DNA of 64,000 bases from Cricetomys ansorgei (GCA_026225945.1 JAMJFZ010002307.1:9053501-9117500); one strand, 5' to 3'; shown: positions 23,916 to 36,317, counted from the first letter of the stretch. Numbers and translations are program-made. The notes: generated by a model not told the origin, from the sequence alone.

Positions 23916-25784
23916 GACATCAGATGACCTGAGAATACTCTTTTCTAATAAAGGGAGAATGGGGCTTTTCTGCCACCCAAGCAGTTCAGGAGAACTTTGG
24001 GGCTTCATATTCTTAACCCTGTCTACACAAATGCACAGGGTCCTGCTTCATACCCATAAGGCATCTAACTGAAAAAGAACTCATAGAGCTGTGCAGTTAG
24101 TCTTCTCTGCAGTATTACTGTGTAAGGAGATCTTAGCCTGACTTCCAGAACAGACTCCATGTGACTGAGTGAGATAAGAGTCTCCTTTAAAGTTGCCTGT
24201 GGTGTTAACAAAGCATTTTTGTTTGTCAGGTAGTTCCTCTAAGCCTACCATTTTCTCTTATCAATGCTTCCTGTGAAATCAAAAATAAATATCTTATGGA
24301 AAAAAACAAATTCTTCTAATCACCAATGCCACGTACTAATCAAAAGTGATAGCAACTTCTGTTTCAAATATCTTGGTTTTCATAAGCATATCTCTACCAA
24401 TTATTGCTAATAGTAGGTTTCCAAAACAAAACACTGATGAAAGATTAACATGAAAAAAAATGTACACATTTAATATATGCAGCACAATAGATTTGAGAAT
24501 AAGCATACACTCAAGAAACCTTCACATGAAGGTATTGTGGATGACCCATCGCCAGGAGGAGTAAACGCCTGGTTCACGTGATGTCAGGATGCCATAGGCA
24601 TTCCCCGGTTCCATCTTGGAGACCACAGCCATGAATGCAAACTGCCACTGACTAAAACCTCAATCTGTAGACCAAAACTGCATCTCCAGACCTGTGGCCG
24701 GTTCAACTTCAAAGTATCATTCTGAGAATCTGATCATTAGGAGCATGCACTTCTCACAGAGTCATGTGAGTGTATCTCAGGAAAAGAGGCAAACATGCAT
24801 ACCAAAGTTTCTTTTGGAGAGAGCCATGAGGAAAGACTCTCCCTGTAAAACAAGAGCGAAGGAAAAAAGAAGGAACTGAATCAGATAAATGCAGCAGAGA
24901 CAGTATGAGTTAATCCCAATACCTAACACATACACATACACACACAAATCACAACAAAATGGTTGTATTAAACAGCATTTCTATGCGTAACTTGCCTCAG
25001 AGAGGAAGCTATGCATCTTCTGACTTGTCTTTTTCTGGTTCAAATCCCATGGGATACATTCCCTACTCTTCTGGGTTAGATCACATGGCCACTGTGGGCT
25101 GCTGCTGAGAAAACCCAAGTTTCCCACTCACGGTTGCTTCTCACTGTGGAGGTGCTTTGAGTTGGGCTGCAGGACACACATCCTGCTCCTGGCAAGGCTG
25201 AGCCTGTTGGCAGCATCATTAGACCAGAAGACTGGCTATGATAGAAACTCTTGACCAGGTGGGACATTTCTGGGACTTTTCTGGCTAGGAAGCACAAATA
25301 GGGAGATCTGGGTTGTCACAAGTCAAATGAAGTATAAATATGTTTTAAAATCCCCCAAACTTCTGTATTCCTCCAGCCTACTCGGGACATTTCCCGATGC
25401 TACCTATCTAATCTTTTTTTCTTATCAACTATATTCTTCCTTTCCTCTCTTTGAATACAAATTATGTTGTTGCTCTTACCTAACATATCTGCCTGTAACA
25501 GACTTTCAACTCTTTGAGCAAGGCCTCAAAGAAATGCAGCTTCTATGACACCAAGGCAGAAGGCATCATTATGTAGTCTGTGTTTCCCACTGACTTTACA
25601 TCAGGAAGCTATACATTCAGAGCCAAGGCAAGGCAAGGAAGGCTCTTAGAACAATAAGCCTGTGGTGGAGTAGAAAGAGTATAGAGCTGGGCACTCTCGG
25701 TTAGAACCTATATTAATTTTCAAGGTTGTCATGAAAGAAAAAGCATCATAAGCAGTGGCTTAATGGGAACAAAACTGACATTGT
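23916..25784. other. Unassigned sequence with one perfect TCACGTGA palindrome
   Basis: No gene or repeat is recognised. The palindrome at 24574-24581 sits in a slightly CpG-richer patch (24540-24620). A short ACACATACAC patch lies near 24928-24950. Confidence 0.45.
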
Positions 25785-26125
25785 GCTGGGGAGATGACTC
25801 AAAGAGTAAAGAACTTGTTATGCAAGCCCAAGAACCAGGATTTGGATCCCTAGAAACCACATAAAAAGCCCAGGCGCAATAGCTCATGGCCCCTACCACA
25901 GTACTATCAGGGAGGCCCAGAATCAGGCAGATCCTGTGGTTTGCTGGCCTCAAGTCTAGATAAAATTGAGAACTTGGGGTTCAGTGAAAGACACTATCTC
26001 AAAAACACTAAGTGGAGAGCAATAGAGAACACCTACAGCAGTCTTTGGACTCTACATGGGCCCACACTGGTAAACACATACACACTCGTGCACACACACA
26101 TGTGCATGCACATACACACAAACGA
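25785..26125 (+). repeat. B3/B4-type composite SINE
   Basis: GTGCTGGGGAGATGACTCAA (head), AAGCCCAGGCGCAATAGCTC (B1-like middle), GGTTCAGTGAAAGACACTAT and a CACACACATGTGCATGCACA tail. Confidence 0.8.
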
Positions 26126-26261
26126 GAAATTTATTGTTTCCTATAGACACTAGAATTTCAAGATCAGAGTGTTAGTGAGCTTGATGCCTTCTGTTCCACC
26201 TTCTCCCCAATTCCTTCTGGCTTGTATTACCCTTGGCTTGTGGGAACCTGTTAATTCTCCT

Positions 26262-26578
26262 TTCTGTTATTGTAACTAAATATCTAACGTGATGCCACTT
26301 CTAGGAGGAAATGTTCATTCTGGCTTACAGTTTTAGGGGTTACAGTCTGGCCCATTATATAGAGAGTGTTAGGGCAGCAGAAGCAGGAGGCCAGCTGAGC
26401 AGATAGGAAGCTGAGTCAAACTATCAAGCCTGAAGGCCTGCCTATGATGATCCACTACCACCCAAGGAGGCTGTATCTCCAAGAGGTCTCAAACCTCCCA
26501 AAGCACCGAGACCACCTGGGAACCAAGCATTCAAACACATGAACCTATGGGTACTTTCCATATTCCAACCAAGTAAGT
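26262..26578 (-). repeat. ERVL-class or MaLR-like solo LTR (minus)
   Basis: TGTTATTGTAACTAAATATC, TTCATTCTGGCTTACAGTTT and GGGAACCAAGCATTCAAACA appear in reversed rodent LTR order. Confidence 0.5.
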
Positions 26579-26644
26579 TCACCCAAATCTCCATTTTTAT
26601 CTTTATAATGCATGTTTTCTGTCTTCAAAATCTCCATTTTTAAA

Positions 26645-26790
26645 ATTTTATTTGGTTACTTTCTGGTGTCAGGTCTCATGTAGCTTGAGCTCACCATGTA
26701 GCCAAGGATGATTTTGAGTTATTGATCCTTCTGCTTTTACTTCTTGAGTGCTGGGATTGTAGGAATATACCATCATGCCTTGCTATATGT
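26645..26790 (-). repeat. B1 SINE (old)
   Basis: GGTGTCAGGTCTCATGTAGC, CTCACCATGTAGCCAAGGAT and TTGAGTGCTGGGATTGTAGG. Confidence 0.75.
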
Positions 26791-27861
26791 CAATCATAAG
26801 GACATGCATCACATTTCATTAAGTATTTTATCTGACTGATGTATAATTTCACCCTGTTTCTTGCACCATGACTTGATTTGCAAATAAGATCCCATTCTGA
26901 GATAGCCAAAGTTAATACTTCAACAGATGGATTTGGAACTGGCTGGGGATGTTATCCAGCATGGAACAACACTATCCTGGTGATTTTGAGAACAGTTCAT
27001 AAATGTTTCTAAGCCTCTTTCTTCTAGTCAGAAAAACAATACAACTGCTACAATATAAGACCTAGAAAAAAATGAAATCAATAGCAATATTATAACTCTC
27101 TAGATGGAATGCCACAGAAAAGAGATTTAAAAAAGGAAATTTGTCTGAGATTAGAGTAGAATCGGGAGACAAAATGGAGCCTAGAACATCTAATAGAGTA
27201 AGGGTACGAGACACAGAAAAGCTGAAGAGGCCTTCCTTCAGTGGGTTTTTCTTCATGTTAAAGAAGAAAGAAAATGTTAGATCAAGAAATAAAGGAAAGT
27301 AGAGCTTATGACCCAATCATTCTGAGCCTTATTTCCCACATCTTAAAAATGCTTATCTCCTACAGATGCGAGGAATCATCCTGAGTGGTCAGTCCACTGC
27401 AGCTGAACATATGTTAGCAACTGCAGATTCTGAGCACTGATTAGATATTACATACAGCTGTGCTTCTTGATCATCTTTCTTCCTTTTTCCAGACTGAGTT
27501 TTCATTATACTGGTACAAATTCAATTTTTCTGCCTCTATTCCCAAGGATTCTGCTATCTTCTCAAATGGTATTATTTAAAATGTATTTCCTGTTTTGCAA
27601 AAAAGGGACAAAAATCTTCAGGATCAAATTCATTCTGAGAGACTGTTCATGTTAACTATCTCTCCTACTCATTCATTGAAACTAGATAGTAAGAATGTGA
27701 ACTGGAATCACCAACAAACATTTGCACTGTTTTTTAAGTAAGTAGGCCTGTCCATCTCATCACACAATAAACAAGGGCATTACAATAGGTTTAAATAGTC
27801 ACAGCTATCAATACATTGAGCAAAGCCTTCCTAATCTCCATTTAGATACTAAGAAGACCCT

Positions 27862-27920
<59 letters not shown>

Positions 27921-28252
27921 AATGACAGAAAAGAAGTTAAATAAGAAGAAATTCATCAATCATTTCTCTGTTGGTCATAACTCAATAGTTTCCTAGCTTC
28001 TGCCTTAGATCTTTGCATCTCTCATTCCCCACTAAACCACTTTTAAATTCTATTTAATTATAGTTACAGTGTTGAGATATGTTAATTGATGTAAGAGGAG
28101 AGGAAAGACCAAAACTTGAGTAGTATCAGAATCTGTTACAATCAAGAAAGTTGAAATCATACACGTGAATAAATAAGTATAACATTGGACAAACTATATC
28201 AAAAGAAAGACATTATGGCATGCATTCAGATGAGAAAGAACTATGTGTTATA
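26791..28252. other. Unassigned AT-rich sequence with (AC)n at 27864-27918
   Basis: About 27 pure AC units at 27864-27918. The rest carries no recognised gene or repeat. Confidence 0.5.
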
Positions 28253-28482
28253 GCAAGGGTTCTTAACTTTCCTAATGCTTCAACCTTTTAATACAGTTCC
28301 TCATGTGGTGACTCCAAGCCATAAAATTATTTTTGCTGCTACTTTATAATTGTAATTATGGGCTGTTATGAATTGTTAATATCTGATATGCAGATGGTCT
28401 TAGATAATCCTTGTAAAAAGGTCATTCAACCTCCCCCAGTGCCCTCCCAAAAAGGTCGTGACCCAATGTTGAGAAAGGTTGA
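28253..28482 (-). mobile_element. URR1 hAT-Charlie element (minus)
   Basis: It starts AAGGGTTCTTAACTTTCCTA and ends CCCAATGTTGAGAAAGGTTG. ATTTTTGCTGCTACTTTATA and GATATGCAGATGGTCTTAGA mark the interior. It has no transposase. Confidence 0.75.
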
Positions 28483-28849
28483 AAGGGGGATAACAGCAGC
28501 CTCATAAAAGGACAGTATTGGAAACAAACTTCAGCACCTGGCAACACTTTTTGAAAAAGACAGAGAGACAACATAAGAGTCAAGATTGACTGAAGATAAA
28601 CATATTTGTTGAGGAATAACAGTGAATGATGTTATGTGTTTGAAGCATATATAAATGCTATTTTTGCAAGACAAAGTTATGTGTTAGAGCCAAACTATAA
28701 GCAATCATTAAGATGAAAATCTGTTGAGCTTTGAGGAAAGAAAATGGAAGGCTATATTCTGAAGATCAGTTTGCTTATTGTAGACTCTGATTGAGAATAG
28801 GAAGCACAATGAGGAACCTTTGCAGTATTGAAAGCTAACCAAGTCCCCA

Positions 28850-29190
28850 AACTGCCATTCAGCGGCTAACTTCTTTTCTCTTCATAACCTCCACGGTACA
28901 CTATACTTACCTAATCCAGGAGCATCCTTCACCAGTTCCTTTGACCTCCCCAGTATCCTCATCTCTCATAAAGATTCTTACCTTACCAACAGTCTGGACA
29001 AAGCCCCATTCAGTGTTAAGGTTGGAGTCAAACCAAACTTATCCTGTCATGTATGTACCATCTCATTATAATATGTTTGCTTCTCTCTCTCCTTGTCCCT
29101 GTACTACATTTTCTGAAGGCCTGTTGTAATGCTTTCCCAAATTGCCCAAGGCATGCCTCAGGTATTCGATAAATACTAGTTCAGTGACTA
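28850..29190 (+). repeat. Probable L2 LINE 3' end
   Basis: Ends AGGCATGCCTCAGGTATTCG then ATAAATACTAGTTCAGTGA, which fits the L2 3' terminus. The upstream part is less certain. Confidence 0.4.
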
Positions 29191-29356
29191 AAATCCCTAC
29201 ACAGAAACTAAAAAATATATTAGAATCTTCCCTACCTTCCTCGTCAGCCTCCTGATAGCACACAACTAGTAAGTCCATGGCCTGGATTTTTCTGATTGCA
29301 ATCTAACACAGTTTTAAATTACCTATTTTTATGCTGTTTATTCAGTAGCTACATTT

Positions 29357-29545
29357 GGGCTGGGAATATGACTCAGTGGTTAAGAACATATACTTCTCTC
29401 CCTCCCACAGGGCAACATTCATGTTGGGGAGCTCACAATGGCCTGCACCCCAGCTCCAGAGAGATTCAACACATCTACAGACTCTACCCTTCAGTGCACA
29501 GATCTCTCCATAGACATGCACACACAGAAATACATAATTAAAAGT
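29357..29545 (+). repeat. B2-class SINE
   Basis: GGCTGGGAATATGACTCAGT is the head. GGAGCTCACAATGGCCTGCA and a CACACAGAAATACATAATTA tail follow. Confidence 0.7.
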
Positions 29546-29604
29546 AATGAAATAACTATGCTTAAAATAGAGCCACATTGAACGTATCTTCCCAATGTCC
29601 CATC

Positions 29605-29835
29605 AGACCAGGTCAGACAGGCTTGCCATCTCAGCAGTTGGCGCAGCAGAAGCAGGAAGATCACAAGTCAAGGTTCGCCAGGGCTTTAGAGTGAGTTCAA
29701 GGGCAATTTAGACAAGTTGGTGAGAACCATTCTCAAAACAAAAAATAAAAGAGCAGATGACATAGCCAGTAGACTTGTCTACCATGCCTAAGCCCCAAGA
29801 CTCCAACTCCAGGACCAAGAGGAAGGAAACAGCAT
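29605..29835 (+). repeat. B1 fragment followed by an ID-like arm
   Basis: GAAGCAGGAAGATCACAAGT and TAGAGTGAGTTCAAGGGCAA are B1. From about 29752, GCAGATGACATAGCCAGTAG to CCTAAGCCCCAAGACTCC is ID-like. Confidence 0.55.
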
Positions 29836-31747
29836 AATATTTTGGAAAATTTAGTTATCCCTTAGAACCAAAGGAAAAGTAGTGTCTAAATGTGCTGGTG
29901 TTTAGGCATTTGTTTTCATCAGGAATGTTGGAGATCACCTAGCTGAATACTGTAGTCCCATTAGCTCCGAGTGTCTGGCTGCCTAAATTACTTCTCAGGA
30001 ACTCAAAAGGAGTTAAAACTGACCTGAAACCACAAACCCACCACCTAGGCCTGTGCAAGTGTCCAGTGGCTGACACTGGGGTGTTGAGGACCAAAATATA
30101 CTCCACAGAATATGCTAACCTGGGGTTTTCGGAGCATCGGTACTGTGAAGTACCACAGAAACCATTCCCCAAGCTCATATCAATCTTTCTTTCAGTTGTA
30201 AGTACCTTTCTCCATACTTAATATCGCCCCACCAACATCCCTAACATCTATCATCAGGAAGGCGGAGCAGAGGCTTGCTCTTCTATCCCCACATGACTAA
30301 GCTCTTTCTCTTTGCAGATATCACTGCTCTGTGATTGGCTTTCTTGGAAAAACAGGCCTGGTGCTATAACACCAATAACCCCTAGGAATATTGCATTTCC
30401 CTAAAACAAATATCATGGAATGCCTACTATGTGCACCAAGGGACCCACAACACCTTTGATAGGATGAGGAGTGCGTCAGAATTAAAAAGAAGAAAGTGGC
30501 TACTATATTTGCTTATTTTCATATCCAAATAAAACTGTAAAATTGAGCTGATAAGGTGATCTGAAATGTAACTTTAGTCTCATCACTTTCCAAGGCTCGT
30601 TATACAAGTTCACATTCGTCTCCAGTTCTTTCGATCAAAAAGTTACAGACCAAACACAAACTAAGAATATAAGCAGTACTCAGATCGCTGTAGAGAGACT
30701 TTCCCCACCTCTCAGTTAATTGACTGAACCAGGAAGCCTAATTAGTGCTCCAATCACTTCACACTGGAAATCGTCCACTGTACATGAGGACAAACTTGGG
30801 TTAAATAATACTGTGCATTAAACCTAGATCATGTTCCCTAGCAAGAAAATCATTTTTAATAGAAGGAATTCCATTTTAATGTGTTGTAAATGGGCCATTT
30901 ATTGGTATGCAAGAGGGTCAGAAGAACTAATTAGCGACTGCTTAAGCACGTGTAAGTGATGTGGTTTTCCCAGGGTGGCAATTGCAATCCCAAATCCCCA
31001 AGCAGAACACTAAGACGCAGATGAGCGCAGATCCTGAGTATCTGTGGGACCATCCGAGGGTCCTTAAGCTCAACTTAAATACCAGGTTGTGAAAATTTGC
31101 TTCAGTAAAGCAAGTTTAGGTCATATTCGTCTTTTTGATATTTTGAGGATCCCAGAAGCTGAAAACCTGCTTAGTTTTGAAAATGAGGTTCCAGCCATCT
31201 TCATTCTCTTCATGAACTTCCGTGTTAATACCAAAAAGCAAAATCTTTACTCCTTAAAAAAAAAAAAACTATCTGGCCTTCACGGACAGTAATTAGCCGG
31301 AGTGGTTAATTCCTGCTTTCTTCCTATTTGCAAGGAACACACTTGACCAAAACTTCCTCAACCTGAGACCGTCCTAACCATTCATTTCCCCTTTTTCCTT
31401 CAATGCTGTGAGGAAAGGGAGTAATTTTGGAACTTGATAGCAAGGTCCCTGAAGATATGAAAACTAACTCAAAAATTATTGTACAATTGCTTCAGGCAAG
31501 TAATGTTTACCCCAGCTCTGAACATCTGGCTTGCAACTATATTTACATAATGAACTCATCCCCAGTATTTACCTCAAGATCCCCTTCTCTCTCCCTCAGG
31601 GAGTTTCCAGAGTGTAGCTGAGCATCCCAAGTCAATATGGACCAGCTGGTGGCCCCCTCAGCCTCCTCTTACTCTTCGTGCAAGTGGGAAGGGATCCGTT
31701 TTCTCCTTAACGCAATATTTCACGACTGTCACTTTCTTTTAAAAAAT
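29836..31747. other. Unique-looking sequence; candidate regulatory core at 30680-30970
   Basis: No repeat is recognised. The core has two CTAATTAG palindromes (30738-30745, 30927-30934), a CACGTG (30947-30952) and many TTAAT words. An acceptor-like CTCTTTGCAG lies near 30309-30318 without a matching gene. Confidence 0.4.
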
Positions 31748-31897
31748 AGTCTTTTTTTAAAAAAAAATTGATTTTATGTACATTGGTGGGAGAGTGTCAG
31801 ACAGTTGTGAGCTGCCACGTGAGTGCTGGGAATTGAACTTGGGTCCTCTGGAAGAGCAGCCAATGGTCTTAAACACGGAGCCATCTCTCCAGCCCAT
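31748..31897 (-). repeat. B3-type SINE
   Basis: AGTTGTGAGCTGCCACGTGA, GAATTGAACTTGGGTCCTCT and CGGAGCCATCTCTCCAGCCC. Confidence 0.85.
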
Positions 31898-32074
31898 GAC
31901 TGTCACTTACATTGTTTCCATCAAAGGTTATTTCCATCCCCATCGTGTAGAGAGTGTATACACATATTCTTTAGGCAATATGGTCAGGTTTTTCCCAGAA
32001 ACACCCCCACTTCTTCTGGTATCAATCTTCGCTTCCATTTCTGTTCCTGAGGTGGAACACTTTGGCCAAGAGCA

Positions 32075-32392
32075 ACTTAGATGAGAGACGGATTTATTTT
32101 ATCTTATACTTCCAGATCACAGTCCATTATTGAGGGAAGTCAAGGCAGAATTCTAGAAGGAACTCAAAGACAGGAAACATGGAAGAACACTACTGGTTGG
32201 CTTACTTTCTGGCTCAGGTTCAGCTAGCTTTCTTATACAGCCCAAACCTACCTGTGTAAGAATGGTACATAGTGGCCAAAGTGGCCAGGGCACCTCTCAC
32301 ATCAGTTATCTGGGCAGTTCTTCAACTAAGGTTCTTTCTTCCCATGTGACTCTAGCACGTGTCAGTTTGACAACAAAAACTAACCAGCACAG
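32075..32392 (-). repeat. ERVL-class solo LTR (minus)
   Basis: ATCACAGTCCATTATTGAGG, then GTGTCAGTTTGACAACAAAA and CTAACCAGCACA, are the reversed ends of the LTR family also seen at 35123. Confidence 0.6.
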
Positions 32393-32447
32393 CTAGTAGA
32401 GAGAAGTGGAGAAGGAACTGATGTTTTGTTTGTTTTGTTTTAGAAAA

Positions 32448-32520
32448 CAGAGGGCTGAGAGCACAGCTCACTGGCCTGGCATGCACCAGGCCAAGCACTT
32501 TGGCAGGTATGAAGCAGGAT
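32448..32520 (+). repeat. ID-like SINE arm
   Basis: GGGCTGAGAGCACAGCTCAC and TGGCATGCACCAGGCCAAGC. Diverged. Confidence 0.45.
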
Positions 32521-32687
32521 CTAGCCTGAGGCTTTAGGATGTGCTTTATGAGCTATGGATGACACAACTGGAGAGATGGGCCTGCTCAAGCCCACTGGAG
32601 CCCAGAAAATCGTGTGTGAGTCCAAGATATTGAATGCTAATCCACATAATTTGAATTTACCCTTTACACTGCTAGATTTTGTTTCTT

Positions 32688-32758
32688 TTTGTTGTTGTTG
32701 TTGTTGTTTGATTGGTGGGTTTTTTTTGGGGGGGTTTTTTTGTTTTTGTTTTTGTTTA
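32688..32758 (+). repeat. G/T-only low-complexity tract
   Basis: GTT repeats, then runs of T, G and T, then TTTTTG repeats. Nearly free of A and C on the + strand. Confidence 0.9.
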
Positions 32759-33039
32759 AGTCTGATTGGTTTCGTGCCCTGGCTCTTCTTTTGGAACATG
32801 AAAGTATGTAAGTTTGTTTTCATTTTCTTTTTCTTTTCTTTTTACAGGAGTCCACAGCTTAGAGCTTTTGAATTTTTTAAAGAGACCCACACTTTTAAAG
32901 TGCTGTAAATAAAGACTGTGAGACTTTTAAAAGTTGGACTGTGTTTTATATTGTAGTATTAACATGAGATCTTTGGGCAAGAAAGAAAAGCTATAGTTTA
33001 ACAAGGATGCATTTATGTGTCAAGTTGTCAAGAGATGGA

Positions 33040-33140
33040 TCATGTGGTTAGTTTTTATTGTCAACTTGACACAATCTAGAGTTGTCTAGGAAGAGGGAAC
33101 TTCAACTGAGTAATTGCCCAAGACATATTGGGATGACACT
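33040..33140 (+). repeat. ERVL-class LTR fragment (5' end, plus)
   Basis: GTGGTTAGTTTTTATTGTCA, ACTTGACACAATCTAGAG and AGGAAGAGGGAACTTCAACT. The rest is missing. A CA-rich SINE tail follows to about 33220. Confidence 0.55.
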
Positions 33141-33224
33141 CAAGGATGACCTCCCTGCTTCCACATGTACACAAATGCATATGCACCTCCCCAACACATA
33201 CACAGCACATATGCAATACTGTCA

Positions 33225-33455
33225 TACAACAGTTCCCAACCTGTGGGTCCAGAACGCTTTGGAAGTGGAACAGTCTTTTCGCAGGGGTCACGTAAGACCA
33301 TCTGCATATCAGATATTTACATTACAATTCATAACAGTAACAAAATTACAGTTATTAAGTAGCACTGAAAATACCTTTATAGTTGGGGGTCACACAACAT
33401 AAGGAGCTATATTAAAGGGTCATAGCATTAGGAAGGCCGAAAGCCACTGCTGTAA
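33225..33455 (+). mobile_element. URR1 hAT-Charlie element (plus)
   Basis: ACAGTTCCCAACCTGTGGGT at the start, AAGACCATCTGCATATCAGA, AACAAAATTACAGTTATTAA and GTCATAGCATTAGGAAGGCC at the end. It is noncoding. Confidence 0.8.
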
Positions 33456-33639
33456 TGGGACAATGTGTTATTGGCATTGTATAAGCAGAATACTGGACAT
33501 AAGTTGAACTCTAAAATAATCACATACAAATAATTTGAAGCAGAAATTAGAGATTAGTGGAGGGGTCATGAAAGGCCCTGGTCTCCCTGTCCCATGCCCT
33601 TCTGCTGTCTCAAGAATGTAGTTGGCTATCTACAATGTA

Positions 33640-34340
33640 ATAAAATGTTTAATGCTTAACCTTTATCATATACAAAAATCAGATTTAAGGCACACATGAA
33701 AGGTCAAATTATAGAAACTGTAGGATAAGATATAGAACGCCTTTAAAGCCTCTAAGTACAGAAAATTTCCTTAACAATAAAACTCAAGCCCCATAATGTG
33801 AAGGTGTGTCAGCATATTAAATTAAAAATTGACTTCAGCTTTTAGACACAACAGGTCTCATATACCTATGAACTCATGGAGACTGTAAGAGCACATACGA
33901 GACTTGCACAGGTTCAAACCAGACAAAACCTCAGCACTAGAAAAGGGAAGTGGACACAAAGTCCCACTCCTAACTGACAAGCTAGTTGCAATTGGTACCT
34001 GCTGAGAGACGAAAAATCGGTTTTCTCCAATTAAGTGTCACTGGGTTTACCAACAGCACCTCAGGGCAGGTCCCATGCCCGGGAGTAGTTGGCCAATGCA
34101 AAATGGATCATTGGATTTTTGCATGCATTTTTTTATTCTATTTTGATAAGATTTTATTATTAATTTTCTTTCTTTTTGGTTTGTTTTGGTTTTGATTTTT
34201 TTGTTGTTGGTTTTCTTGTCTTTTTTTGAGACAGAAAGAGAGAGAGAGAAAGAATATGAAGTTAGATGGATAGGGAATATCTGGGAAGAGTCGGGGGAAT
34301 ATAATTAAAATGTACTATATTAAAAAATAAATAGAATAGA
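33640..34340 (+). repeat. Lx-type rodent L1 3' end
   Basis: Decayed ORF2 end (about 33655-33830, TACAAAAATCAGATTTAAGG), then the 3' untranslated region: GCACAGGTTCAAACCAGACA, TTTCTCCAATTAAGTGTCAC, CCATGCCCGGGAGTAGTTGG, a T/G-rich part, an AGAGAGAG part, and TATAATTAAAATGTACTATA before the A-rich end. Confidence 0.75.
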
Positions 34341-34424
34341 ATAACAACTACTGTTATGCATATTTCAGAAATATATGTATATGTATATGTATATTTATGT
34401 ATATGTATAAATTGTATATGTCAG

Positions 34425-34705
34425 GGCTGGAAATGTGGCTCATCAGATAAGAATGCTCCGTGTACAGGCGCAAGGACCTGAGGTTAAATCCAGAAACCTC
34501 ACGTAAAAGCCAGGCATGATGTCAATACCAGCATTGTGGTGGACAGAGACGGGAGAAATGCTGAGACTTGCTGCCCACCTATCTCCAGGTTAGAGAAAGA
34601 CCATGTCTCAGAGTGGGGAGTAACAGAACAGAACATCTACACCCTCTTCTGTCCTCTACATATCCATGGAATTGTATATGTGCACACACATGCACACACA
34701 CATAT
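34425..34705 (+). repeat. B3/B4-type composite SINE
   Basis: CAGGGCTGGAAATGTGGCTC, AAAAGCCAGGCATGATGTCA, AGAAAGACCATGTCTCAGAG and a CACACACATGCACACACA tail. Confidence 0.75.
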
Positions 34706-34792
34706 GATTTTGAAAAGCAGAAAACATGGGTGTCTCATAGATAAGGTAATACAGGTGACCTGGTTTATGTGAAAATCTGCCTATCCTTATGG

Positions 34793-35122
34793 TAATCAGG
34801 TCAAGGAAAACAAAAACACAAATTAAAACCACAGTCAGAAATTAGTTTATGAAAAGCCAATAAAGTGTTGGCCTCTCGCACACTGCTGGAACAGTATAGA
34901 GTTCCAGCCTCCTGGTCAAGACTTTAGCTTGATGTTCAGAAGGAAGATTATACAGACACAGATCCCACACTGCCACAACTCTGTTCTAACCACTTCCTAA
35001 ACACCCTGGAGAAACCCTAACCTTCGAGAGAAATGATCTTATACAAGGTTGTTCTTAACAGCCTTAAACAGAAAATGACCTCACTGTCCCCCAGCAGAGC
35101 AATAAATAAGCTGCAGTGTATT
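34793..35122 (+). repeat. L1M-type 3' part, interrupted by an LTR
   Basis: ACAAATTAAAACCACAGTCA, TCGCACACTGCTGGAACAGT and GGTTGTTCTTAACAGCCTTA follow old L1 ORF2/3' wording. It stops at the inserted LTR and may resume after 35554. Confidence 0.6.
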
Positions 35123-35553
35123 TGTGCTGGCTAGTTTTATGTTAACTTGGCACAAGCTAGACTTATCTGAGAGGAGGGAACCTCAGCTGAGAAAAATGCC
35201 TCTGTAATAGTGGTCTGTAGGCAAGTCTGTGGCATATTTCCTTGATTGATGATTGATGAGGGAGAGTCCAGCCCACTGTGGTTGGTGTCATTCCTGAGAT
35301 GGTCATCCTGAGTTGTGTAACAAAGCAGACGGTGAGGTACAAGCTATGAGGAGTGCAAGCTATGGAAGCCAGTAAGCAGCACACCTCCATGGCCTCTACG
35401 TTAGCTCCTGCCTCCAGGTTCCTGCCCTGAGTCCCTGCTCTGACTTCTCTCACTGATAGAATGTGATTGACACACAGAAGCTGAAACAAACCCTTTTTTC
35501 CCAGGGTTGCTTTTGGTCATGGTGTTCATCGCAGCAATAGAAACCCTAAGATG
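35123..35553 (+). repeat. ERVL-class solo LTR (plus, near full length)
   Basis: Starts TGTGCTGGCTAGTTTTATGT and ends CAGCAATAGAAACCCTAAGA. GGTTCCTGCCCTGAGTCCCT lies in between. The opposite-strand 108-codon frame is inside it. It has no internal genes. Confidence 0.65.
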
Positions 35554-35993
35554 GTTTCCATCTGATTAAAATAAAACCTAAGAAAGAGAATTAATTGATC
35601 ACTGTTACATAAATCAATACAGGCATCTAATGGTATAGATGACTGGGAAGGTACGTGAGAGATGGGAGCTACCCAGTAAGGATGAGGCCAGGAGCTCGAA
35701 GTCACTCATAGCTTTTCATTTCTTACTTGCTTTCATGGTCTCAGTACTCTTTGTGTTTTTATTCTTCTTTATTCAGATGAGTTTTACTCACTTTTTGTGT
35801 GTTATCTATTTCTTAATCATCAGATACCTTCTTAAAGAATCTGAATGAACTTTAAAACTCTTGGAAAAAAAATCCCGGAAGTCCTCTTCAAAATCCTTCA
35901 TCTGAATTGTTTTAATTGGGTTGAGCCACTGGACACCAGTGCCCCTCGGCAATGTTCTTTCAACTCAAGTTAGATATAGAATAAAAATAATGG

Positions 35994-36317
35994 CTAGGCC
36001 ACGGAAAGGCTTAGTGCTTAAACCTTTCCACGTATGAGGACAAGAGTTTAGATTCCCAGAACCCACATTCATATCTACTTGGTCAGAGAGCTGGCCTGTA
36101 ATTCTAGCCTCACAAGGTGCAACTCAGAGACAAGGGATCCCAAGAACAAGCAGGACAGTGAAATTAGCTGCATCAGTGAACTCTGGATTTGTCGGACAGA
36201 TCTTGCTTCCTCACTGGATAAGGTAAAAGAGTGATTGAGGATGAGTCAACCTCTGGTGTCCACATATATGTCACCCACATGCACTCATACCCACACACAT
36301 GCATACACATATGCAGA

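Noticed and set aside
30309..30360. Acceptor-like CTCTTTGCAG as the start of an exon
   Set aside because: No open frame or donor follows in a sensible distance. Single acceptor words are common.
35163..35489. 108-codon minus-strand frame
   Set aside because: Wholly inside an LTR.
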